The notes under the pieces are model-generated. The model was given only the letters and a program-made list of their open reading frames with translations, ran no database searches and had not been told where the DNA came from. From Microscilla marina ATCC 23134 (GTDB lineage Bacteria; Bacteroidota; Bacteroidia; Cytophagales; Microscillaceae), in the NCBI RefSeq assembly GCF_000169175.1, contig NZ_AAWS01000025.1, positions 60,821-124,820 of the forward strand: 64,000 nucleotides of DNA, read 5' to 3'. The position numbers and the translations under genes were made by a program. Shown one piece after another: positions 36,519-44,041 of the stretch; the first letter of the stretch is position 1, and each line of letters begins with the position of its first letter.

Positions 36519-36687
36519 CTTAGTACACTGTAAATTAAGTAAGTTGTTATTTAGTTCGAGTTTATTTTGTTTGCTGGCGATCTTTACAAATAGAGCATAG
36601 CCAAAGCTACGCGATTTTTGTAAAGAGAAGTCAGAGGGCAAAAGAAGCCGAAAAAAGCATAAGATATTTATTTTACAGTGTACTTAG
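36519..36687. mobile_element. MITE-like element, family 1 copy B (169 bp), inside the mre cluster
   Basis: cttagtacactgtaaa at 36519-36534 and tttacagtgtactta at 36672-36686 form terminal inverted repeats. The interior (ttcgagtttattttg, gagcatagccaaagctacgcg, gaagtcagagg, aaaagaagccg) is the reverse orientation of the 12395-12562 element. No coding frame. It sits between mreB and mreC. The remainder of 36191-36718 holds no gene. Confidence 0.68.
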
Positions 36688-36718
36688 TATACTTTCAATT
36701 AAGTAGGTTACTAGTACC

Positions 36719-37744
36719 CTAGCTCATCAATACTGGTTTGTATGCTTCAAGGTTTTTTAGGGCAATACCAGTACCTCGTACTACAGCTCTTAATGGATCA
36801 TCGGCAATATGTATAGGTAGCTTGGTTTTAAGCGCCAAACGCTGATCTAAACCTTTGAGCAATGCTCCACCACCAGTCAAATAAATACCATTGTTGTAAA
36901 TATCAGCAGAAAGTTCTGGAGGAGACATTTCCAGGGTTTTCAACACCCCGTCTTCTACTTTAGAGATAGACTTGTCAAGGCAAAAAGCAATCTCAGAATA
37001 ACTCACCTTGATTGTTTTAGGAATACCCGTCATCAGGTCGCGTCCTCTTACCTCGTAGTCGGCAGGTGGTTCGTCGAGCTCAGCCATTGCCGAACCTACT
37101 TCCATTTTGATACGTTCAGCCGAACGCTCACCAATCAATAGGTTATGCTGACGACGCATATAGTTTAGAATGTCCTGAGTAAACACATCCCCGGCAGTTT
37201 TGATAGATTGCTCGCATACAATCCCCGAAAGGGCAATTACGGCAATCTCGGTAGTACCACCTCCAATGTCTACAATCATAGAACCCACTGGCTCATCTAT
37301 ATTGATACCAATACCTATAGCGGCTGCAATAGGCTCGTGTATCATATATACTTCGCGTGCACCGCAGTGTTCAGCCGAGTCTTTTACCGCTCTTTTTTCT
37401 ACTTCGGTAATACCAGAAGGAATACAAATCACCATTCGATAAGAGGGTGTGAAAAAACGACTTCCTGAGTTGATCATTTTGATCAAACCACGAATCATTT
37501 GCTCAGCTGCAGTAAAATCTGCGATTACACCATCTTTCAAAGGGCGGATAGTTTCTATTTCCCGGTGGGTTTTTTCGTGCATTTGCATGGCTTGTTTGCC
37601 AATTGCAATTACCTTACTGTTTTTTCGATCTATGGCAATTATAGAGGGTTCATCAACCACAACTTTATCTTTGTGGATAATGAGAGTGTTGGCAGTACCA
37701 AGGTCGATGGCGATGTCGCCAGTAAAAAAATCAAATAATCCCAT
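36719..37744 (-). CDS. mreB: Rod shape-determining protein MreB, bacterial actin
   Basis: A protein of 341 residues. It starts MGLFDFFTGDIAIDLGTANT, with phosphate-1 loop DLGTANT; VDIGGGTTEIAVI is phosphate-2 and NGIYLTGGGALLKGLD the adenosine-binding segment. Length and motifs are standard for MreB, which assembles into membrane-bound filaments that organise sidewall synthesis. The open frame continues upstream for 66 more codons, but the ATG at 37744 gives the universal MreB N terminus. It heads the mre cluster, though separated from mreC by a repeat-bearing gap. Confidence 0.97.
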   Translation of the reverse strand: MGLFDFFTGDIAIDLGTANTLIIHKDKVVVDEPSIIAIDRKNSKVIAIGKQAMQMHEKTHREIETIRPLKDGVIADFTAAEQMIRGLIKMINSGSRFFTPSYRMVICIPSGITEVEKRAVKDSAEHCGAREVYMIHEPIAAAIGIGINIDEPVGSMIVDIGGGTTEIAVIALSGIVCEQSIKTAGDVFTQDILNYMRRQHNLLIGERSAERIKMEVGSAMAELDEPPADYEVRGRDLMTGIPKTIKVSYSEIAFCLDKSISKVEDGVLKTLEMSPPELSADIYNNGIYLTGGGALLKGLDQRLALKTKLPIHIADDPLRAVVRGTGIALKNLEAYKPVLMS

Positions 37745-38178
37745 GGTAGTTTTGCAATATTTATAAAACTTTTCAGATATAGTATTTGCCCTTAGGAGCT
37801 TGGTCAAAATAAGTGTCGAGTTTTGGCAAAGGAACTCAAGGTTATGTGAGGTAATTAGCCTTTGGCAGAGCTCGGCAAAGCGAAGCTTTAGCCATCGGTT
37901 TTTGCAGTTGTAGCCACAGCTACGGCTAACCAAAATTAACAAAGCATAACAAAGAGTACTATAAAGTCAAAACAGACAGTTATTACGATCAGATTCTAGT
38001 ATAGGCAGTTGAGATTTAATATTTGTATCAAGTGTTTTAGAACCTGTCAGGTATCCAACACGCTATTTTATTAAAAAACCACTACGCTAGGCAAATATTT
38101 TGGAATAGCCAACAGTAACCTACAAAATTCTTAAGTACTGATTTACTACTTCCGTAAAGGTAACAAAGTAAGCCATAT
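37745..38178. other. Gene-free region upstream of mreB
   Basis: This stretch should contain the mreB promoter. About 37868-37940 it carries agagctcggca, gccatcggttttt and tgtagccacagctacgg, phrases shared with the MITE-like element at 24791-25046. No clear TAnnTTTG promoter was seen. Confidence 0.45.
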
Positions 38179-38227
38179 ACAGGCTAAAAAGCTTGATTGA
38201 TAGTTATAAGCAGGCTTTTTAACCTGT
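38179..38227 (-). terminator. Possible terminator after purH
   Basis: acaggctaaaaagctt (38179-38194) and aggctttttaacctgt (38212-38227) pair at 14 of 16 positions. The poly-T is within the stem rather than after it, so this is a weaker call. Confidence 0.4.
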
Positions 38228-38241
38228 GTATGCACTTTTTA

Positions 38242-39765
38242 TTAGTGTTTAAAATGGCGAACCCCAGTAAAGACCATTGCTATGTCGTTGTTGTTGCAAT
38301 AGTCGATAGATGCTTGGTCTTTGATAGAGCCCCCCGGTTGAATTACGGCTGTGATGCCTGCTTCGTGGGCAATTTCTACACAGTCGGGAAAAGGGAAAAA
38401 GGCATCAGAAGCCATCACAGCTCCATTTAGGTCAAAACCAAAATGTTTGGCTTTGATAATGGCTTGTTTAAGCGCATCTACTCGCGACGTTTGTCCTACA
38501 CCACTGGCACACAACTGATTGTCTTTGGCCAGTACTATAGTGTTCGACTTGGTGTGCTTGGCTATTTTGCTGGCAAACACCAAAGCTTTTATTTCGTCGG
38601 CGGTAGCCTCTTTTTTCGTCACAGGTTTCAGATCGGCAGCACTTTCTATGGTTGCGTCTCTGTCTTGCCCAATCACTCCATTAAGCAAAGTTTTGAACAA
38701 CGGAGAAGCGGGTAAATTTGTTTTCTTTTTTAACAAAATCCGTTTTTTCTTGCCTTTGAGAATCTCCAGCGCATCTGCGTTGAAATCGGGGGCAATCAAA
38801 ACTTCAAAGAATAATTTGTGCAATTCTTCGGCAGTTTCAGCGTCTACGGTGTTGTTAGTAACAATTACCCCACCAAAAGCCGAAACCGAATCCCCGGCAA
38901 GTGCTCTTAAGTAAGCCTCTTTGGGGGTACTGCCAGTGGCTACTCCACAGGCATTGGTATGTTTGAGTATGGCATACGCCGTTTCTGTTTCGTCAAATTC
39001 TTCCATCAATGCCACTGCCGCATCAACGTCTACTAGGTTGTTGTAAGATAATTCTTTGCCATGCAGTTGGTCAAACATTTCGTCAAGGTTACCGTAAAAG
39101 TGCCCTTTTTGGTGAGGGTTTTCTCCATAACGCAATGTTTTTGCCTGGCGGAAGCTTTGCTTGAAACGAGGAAGTTCAGCGTCTTGATTGAAATAGTTGA
39201 AAATAGCCGTGTCGTAATGAGAGCTAATGTCAAACGCCTGAGCAGCCAAACGCTTGCGGTCTGCCAAAGAGGTAGCCCCTTGGTTTTGTTCAAGCAAGGC
39301 ATTAAAATCGTCGTATTGTTCACGAGAGGCAAGCACTGCCACATCTTTAAAGTTTTTGGCGGCAGCTCTTATTAGCGAAATACCCCCAATGTCTATTTTC
39401 TCGATGATGTCGCTCTCGCTGGCACCCGAAGCCACAGTGTCTTCAAATGGGTACAAGTCTACGATGACCAGGTCGATAGAAGGGATTTCGTATTGCTCAA
39501 TTTGAACGGTGTCTTGTGCTTCTTCTCTGCGGGTAAGAATACCTCCAAAAACTTTAGGGTGTAAGGTTTTTACCCGACCTCCCAAAATAGAAGGGTATCC
39601 GGTGAGGTCTTCTACAGCGTGTACTTCTACGTCAAGTGATTGGATAAATTTTTGGGTGCCACCAGTAGAGTATATTTTGACTCCGTTTTGATCTAAAAGC
39701 TTGACAATTTTGTCTAGTTTTTCTTTGTGAAAAACTGAAATCAGGGCAGATTCTATCTTTTTCAA
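38242..39765 (-). CDS. purH: Bifunctional AICAR transformylase / IMP cyclohydrolase PurH
   Basis: A protein of 507 residues that carries out the last two steps of de novo IMP synthesis. The N-terminal cyclohydrolase part (MGS-like fold) has VKIYSTGGTQKF and GRVKTLHPKVFGGIL. The transformylase part has RYGENPHQKG, ILKHTNACGVATG (catalytic Lys-His) and SDAFFPFPDCVE. The first codon is TTG at 39763-39765: an in-frame TAG lies three codons upstream, and the family's conserved ALIS segment begins seven residues in, so no ATG is possible. purN lies 260 bp upstream on the same strand. Confidence 0.97.
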   Translation of the reverse strand: MKKIESALISVFHKEKLDKIVKLLDQNGVKIYSTGGTQKFIQSLDVEVHAVEDLTGYPSILGGRVKTLHPKVFGGILTRREEAQDTVQIEQYEIPSIDLVIVDLYPFEDTVASGASESDIIEKIDIGGISLIRAAAKNFKDVAVLASREQYDDFNALLEQNQGATSLADRKRLAAQAFDISSHYDTAIFNYFNQDAELPRFKQSFRQAKTLRYGENPHQKGHFYGNLDEMFDQLHGKELSYNNLVDVDAAVALMEEFDETETAYAILKHTNACGVATGSTPKEAYLRALAGDSVSAFGGVIVTNNTVDAETAEELHKLFFEVLIAPDFNADALEILKGKKKRILLKKKTNLPASPLFKTLLNGVIGQDRDATIESAADLKPVTKKEATADEIKALVFASKIAKHTKSNTIVLAKDNQLCASGVGQTSRVDALKQAIIKAKHFGFDLNGAVMASDAFFPFPDCVEIAHEAGITAVIQPGGSIKDQASIDYCNNNDIAMVFTGVRHFKH

Positions 39766-40025
39766 TGTATACTAAAATTTTGGGGTTTTGTCTCAGCCTT
39801 GCTTTCTAACTCTCAGGTCTTTTGCCAAATTGTATTGATAAACATTAAGTAAGAATAAATCTGGTGGGAAACGACTTAATCAGGTTGTGTGAATGTGTGA
39901 AAATTAAACCTAACCCACTGTTTTTATTGCACGAAATTTTATCAAGTAACTATTTGAGAGCTAAAGACTTAGCATTCTGCTTTTGACAGGCTTTATTTAG
40001 GCGACAAAGTTACATGTTTTTTTAG

Positions 40026-40601
40026 TTATATCTGTAGGTTTTTTACCAATTCTTCTACCACTTTTGGAAAGTGCTCATGTTCAAGTAGTTGCACTTTTTT
40101 TGCCACCACTTCCGGAGTGTCTTCTGGGGCTACTGGGCAGCTTTTCTGAAAGATAGCTTTGCCCTCGTCGTAATGTTCGTTTACATAATGGATAGTTATG
40201 CCAGTTTTAGTTTCCTTATTTGCCACCACCGCTTGGTGTACTTTCATGCCATACATACCCTTGCCTCCGTGTTTGGGCAATAATGCCGGATGAATATTGA
40301 TCACCCGCTGAGGAAATACCTCAATCAGATTTTGGGGCACCAGCCATAAAAAACCCGCCAATACAATCAAGTCAATCTGGTGTTGTTTGAGCAAGTCAAC
40401 CACCTCGTTGCTTTGGTAAAAACTTTGACGGTTGATCACCTGGGTAGGCACACCAAAACTTTGCGCTTTGTCAAGTACCTTTGCCTGAGGTTTGTTTGAC
40501 ACCACCAGACTCACCTTTGCCAGCGAACTGTCTTCGAAATGTTCTATTATTTTTTGGGCGTTACTGCCCGTACCAGAAGCAAAAATAGCAATGTTTTTCA
40601 T
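40026..40601 (-). CDS. purN: Phosphoribosylglycinamide formyltransferase PurN
   Basis: A protein of 191 residues. It starts KNIAIFASGTGSNAQKIIEHF (phosphate-binding loop), then NIHPALLPKHGGKGMYG with the catalytic Asn and His, then TGITIHYVNEHYDEG with the catalytic Asp. It transfers the formyl group from 10-formyl-THF to GAR, the third step of purine synthesis. Its position upstream of purH suggests co-regulation, although 260 bp of non-coding DNA lies between. Confidence 0.96.
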   Translation of the reverse strand: MKNIAIFASGTGSNAQKIIEHFEDSSLAKVSLVVSNKPQAKVLDKAQSFGVPTQVINRQSFYQSNEVVDLLKQHQIDLIVLAGFLWLVPQNLIEVFPQRVINIHPALLPKHGGKGMYGMKVHQAVVANKETKTGITIHYVNEHYDEGKAIFQKSCPVAPEDTPEVVAKKVQLLEHEHFPKVVEELVKNLQI

Positions 40602-40763
40602 GAATTATTTTTTACAGTAAATCTTGGGTGTTGGTACTTTAAGCCACAAGTCTTTAGCTATGTTGAACTTGCAAAATTGGCTTATTAAGCTGGTTATTTT
40701 CAGGTGCTTATAGGTTGATGGATTGTTTTTTAGTTTTTACATTCGTAATAGAATAACTCTCAA

Positions 40764-41648
40764 TTAAAAAACCAACACCATACTCAACACCCCTATCAGC
40801 ATAATAAATTTGCAAAAGTGACTCAAATATCTGTATTCTTTTTTGGTATCGGCACGGCGAAGGCGAATAAAAAGGAAAAAAAGTGATGGGAGCACAAAAA
40901 TGACCAGATAAAGTATAAATAAATGACGATATACAAAGAGCGTAGAGAGTAATATAGCTGTGAGAATACCCAGAAATACATAAATTACGTTTTTGGTGCG
41001 GCGCATGCCCCATACAATGGGCAGGGTTTTGCAGCCAAAGGTAGCATCTCCCCTTACATCTTCCATATCTTTGATTATTTCGCGGATAATGGTGATAAAA
41101 AAAGCAAACGTAGCAAAGGTAAACAACGACAGCTGCTGTTGCTCGTAGTATACTGCCATCACTATCACCACCATTGCTGTGAGCACCGCTATAGCGGCAT
41201 TGCCCACCAGTGGCAGGCGTTTGAGTTGGTTGGAGTACAACCAAAGCAGAAAACCCGCAATAAAGTTAATGACCCCTACTTTAAGGCTGAGCCAGACACC
41301 TAAACCAATGCCAATAAAATTGAGGGTAAAGTGTGCGCCTAATGCTACCCTCCGTTTGATGAGCCGCCCTATCACAATGCGTTTGGGTTTATTGACCCGG
41401 TCTATTTTAATGTCATAATAATCGTTGATAATGTAACCCGCCGCTGCCACAATCACCGTAGAGGAGCTAATGATCAATAGCGGAAGTTCTTGTAAAGTAG
41501 TAAGCCAGGGCTGTTGAGGGCTGATAAGAAAAATTTTGACCATGTATTGGGTAAAAACTATGATCATCAGGTTTTGCCACCTTACCAGTTTAAGAAAGCT
41601 CGTCCAGGAATCTTTTTTGACTAATGTTGTAGTATTGTTTTGGGGCAT
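40764..41648 (-). CDS. UbiA-family prenyltransferase
   Basis: A protein of 294 residues with about eight membrane helices. The first Asp-rich motif, NDYYDIKIDRVNKP (about 93-106), and the second, DMEDVRGDATFGCKTLP (about 194-210), bind Mg2+-diphosphate in all UbiA enzymes. Members attach isoprenoid chains to aromatic or glycerol-phosphate acceptors: menaquinone (MenA), ubiquinone, heme O or archaeal-type lipids. Bacteroidota often have several paralogs; this one most resembles the (S)-2,3-di-O-geranylgeranylglyceryl-phosphate-synthase-like branch by eye, but the acceptor is uncertain. It is not next to men genes. Confidence 0.88.
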   Translation of the reverse strand: MPQNNTTTLVKKDSWTSFLKLVRWQNLMIIVFTQYMVKIFLISPQQPWLTTLQELPLLIISSSTVIVAAAGYIINDYYDIKIDRVNKPKRIVIGRLIKRRVALGAHFTLNFIGIGLGVWLSLKVGVINFIAGFLLWLYSNQLKRLPLVGNAAIAVLTAMVVIVMAVYYEQQQLSLFTFATFAFFITIIREIIKDMEDVRGDATFGCKTLPIVWGMRRTKNVIYVFLGILTAILLSTLFVYRHLFILYLVIFVLPSLFFLFIRLRRADTKKEYRYLSHFCKFIMLIGVLSMVLVF

Positions 41649-41714
41649 TGTGCTATGAGGTCAAGCTACACAATCATTTTTGTTACAACAAAATTACGGT
41701 TTTATCTGAAAGGA

Positions 41715-42332
41715 TTATTGATTTAGCTGAAAAAGAATTTGCACCAAATCGTCAAACTTAAGGGCAGGTGTAAACGAGCGGTCAGCATAAATGGTAGACA
41801 AAACTTTGAGGTAACTGGGTTTTTCGTCTACCCACACATTTTCCAGCAGTAAATTGCCATAGAGTTGGTTAATGAGTTTGCCTTCGCTCATGGCTTGCTT
41901 GCTTTCGGGTTTTAAGTAATAGCGTTCTACTGTACTTATATAGGTGGCCTTATCGGTGATTTCGCGTTGTGCTGATTTGAGTGTATACTCTAGAGGCAGT
42001 AGCATATCTTTGAAATAATCACTCAAAAACATCAAGTCATTTTTGCCCATGTGTTGCTCATCATAAGTAATGGCAAAACCGTTGGCATAAGGTGATTCAA
42101 ATATATGGATAGACAAGTCAGGCTTCATGTTCTGTTGTCGCAGGTAATAGGCCTTGGCAATAGACTCGATCAGGGCAAGGTGTTGTTGGTCGCTTTGCCA
42201 TTCATTGTATTTTTCGAGCTGAGCCTGCGAGCGTTTAAGTACTTCAGTCACCAGTGGCTGGTGAGTATTGGGTTGAGTAGGAAGTAATTTTTTTATAATT
42301 TGCTCAAAAAATGATGCCATATACAAAAACAT
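41715..42332 (-). CDS. Conserved-looking protein of unknown function
   Basis: A protein of 205 residues. It has no signal peptide, mostly helical composition (SDQQHLALIESIAKAYYLRQ), a strand segment LSIHIFESPYANGFAITYDE, and a C terminus KFDDLVQILFQLNQ. I do not recognise a domain. ATG at 42332 and at 42320 (MASFFEQ) are both possible; the latter lacks the odd MFLY leader. It lies 66 bp upstream of the UbiA gene on the same strand and may share a transcript. Confidence 0.55.
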   Translation of the reverse strand: MFLYMASFFEQIIKKLLPTQPNTHQPLVTEVLKRSQAQLEKYNEWQSDQQHLALIESIAKAYYLRQQNMKPDLSIHIFESPYANGFAITYDEQHMGKNDLMFLSDYFKDMLLPLEYTLKSAQREITDKATYISTVERYYLKPESKQAMSEGKLINQLYGNLLLENVWVDEKPSYLKVLSTIYADRSFTPALKFDDLVQILFQLNQ

Positions 42333-42525
42333 TAAGTAAATATGTAGAAAGATCAGCCCGTGTTGAATGTACCCTTTGATGTGGGTAAGTTTATATTGAT
42401 TATACCAAAAGTGATAGTAATATACTGAACACCCTGGTTGTACAGACTCTGTTAGTAAATATACAAATTATACGAGAGATTGTGAATAGTGCATGGAATA
42501 AATCATCTGAAATTAGAAAATCATA

Positions 42526-43986
42526 ATGTTAAGAAAAATCTTATTTATATTTTTGGCGGGGTTGTTATTGATAGTCATTGTGTTATTTATCAATGCCTAT
42601 CGTTTACCTTCGCGCCAAATGGCCTTAAAACCTGTAGCTTCAGTTGATATTTCTGCCAATGCCTTCGAGCACCTTTCAAAAGCCATTACTTTGCCCACCA
42701 CCTCGCTCAAAAGAGGAGCCCCAATAGATACAGCAGCTTTTATACACTTGCACCAGCATTTACGCAATAGTTTTCCCCTAGTGCATAGCCAACTTAAGTT
42801 GAGAAAAATCAATCAATTTAGTTTGCTGTACTATTGGAAAGGCTCCAGCCCCCAGCTTAAGCCAATACTTTGGGCTGCCCATACTGATGTAGTACCTGTA
42901 GAAAAAGGCACTGAAAGTAAATGGAAACACCCTCCTTTTGCGGGCAATATTAGCAATGGATTTATTTGGGGGAGGGGAGCCCTGGACGACAAAATGAATG
43001 TGTTGGGAATGCTAGAGGCGGTAGAACATTTGCTTAAAAACGGTTATGTACCCAAACGCAGTATTTACCTGGCTTTTGGGCACGACGAAGAAATAAGTGG
43101 ACACGAAGGTGCCAAAAAAATTGCCCAATACCTGATCAAGCGAGGGGTACAACTAGAGTATGTACTCGACGAAGGCTTGTTTGTGCTAAAGGGTCTAATG
43201 CCTGGGGTGGCAAAGCCTGTGGCTTATGTAGGGGTAGCAGAAAAGGGCTATGCCAATGTAAAACTAAGTGTAGCTGTCAACGGAGGACACTCGTCACGAC
43301 CACCGCTACAAACCCCTGTGCGTATATTGAGTCAAGCAATTGTGGATCTCGAAACGCACCAGTTTCCGGCAAGCATCCAAGGAGCTACTGGAGAGTTGAT
43401 GGATTTTCTGGCTCCAGAGATGGACCTGGGTTTTAAATTGGTCTTTGCCAATCGTTGGTTGTTTAGTTCGGTGATCAAAAATATTATGGCAGGCGAAGCT
43501 ACTTCCAATGCTGTGTTGCGCACTACTATAGCGCCTACTATGCTACAGGGCAGCCCTAAGCCAAATGTGATGCCTGCTAACCCTAGTGCTGTGATTAACC
43601 TGCGTTTGAGCCCGGGCGAAACTAAAAAAACGTTGTTGGCTCACTTCAAAAAAGTAATTGACAATCCCAAGGTAAAGGTGAAAATACTGAACACTGAGTT
43701 TAACATCCCAGTTCCATTGTCTGATGTAAAGGCAGCCAGCTTTCAAAAACTGCAAAAAACCATTCATCAACTTTTTCCTGAGGCATTGGTGGCTCCTGCG
43801 CTCATGGTAGCAGGCACCGACTCTAAACACTATCAGACCTTGAGCAAAAATATTTACAGGTTTAGCCCTTTGTATCTGGAGAACAAAGAAATTGATAGTT
43901 TTCATGGAACCAATGAACGTATTTCAAAGAAAAGCTATCAGCAATTAATTCGTTTTTATATTCAGTTGATTAAAAACAGCGATTGA
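42526..43986 (+). CDS. M20-family metallopeptidase (carboxypeptidase S / PM20D1-like)
   Basis: A protein of 486 residues. An N-terminal hydrophobic helix (ILFIFLAGLLLIVIVLFIN, about 4-22) anchors it or is a signal. Metal-binding motifs follow: AAHTDVVPVE (His and Asp), GRGALDDKMN (bridging Asp) and GHDEEISGHEGA (catalytic Glu pair). AGTDSKHY and a C-terminal FHGTNERIS contribute the later His ligands. The family removes C-terminal residues or N-acyl groups from amino acids and small peptides. It is followed 55 bp downstream by the VCBS protein gene on the same strand. Confidence 0.9.
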   Translation: MLRKILFIFLAGLLLIVIVLFINAYRLPSRQMALKPVASVDISANAFEHLSKAITLPTTSLKRGAPIDTAAFIHLHQHLRNSFPLVHSQLKLRKINQFSLLYYWKGSSPQLKPILWAAHTDVVPVEKGTESKWKHPPFAGNISNGFIWGRGALDDKMNVLGMLEAVEHLLKNGYVPKRSIYLAFGHDEEISGHEGAKKIAQYLIKRGVQLEYVLDEGLFVLKGLMPGVAKPVAYVGVAEKGYANVKLSVAVNGGHSSRPPLQTPVRILSQAIVDLETHQFPASIQGATGELMDFLAPEMDLGFKLVFANRWLFSSVIKNIMAGEATSNAVLRTTIAPTMLQGSPKPNVMPANPSAVINLRLSPGETKKTLLAHFKKVIDNPKVKVKILNTEFNIPVPLSDVKAASFQKLQKTIHQLFPEALVAPALMVAGTDSKHYQTLSKNIYRFSPLYLENKEIDSFHGTNERISKKSYQQLIRFYIQLIKNSD

Positions 43987-44041
43987 GTTTTTACATGAAG
44001 TTTATAGGTTAAAGCAACTTGTTGCTGGTAAAAGGTTCTTT

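Noticed and set aside
40005..40012. Possible leftward promoter (TAACTTTG) between purN and purH
   Set aside because: The -7 box fits, but no TTG at 19-21 bp, and it lies almost at the purN stop; too weak to list as a feature.
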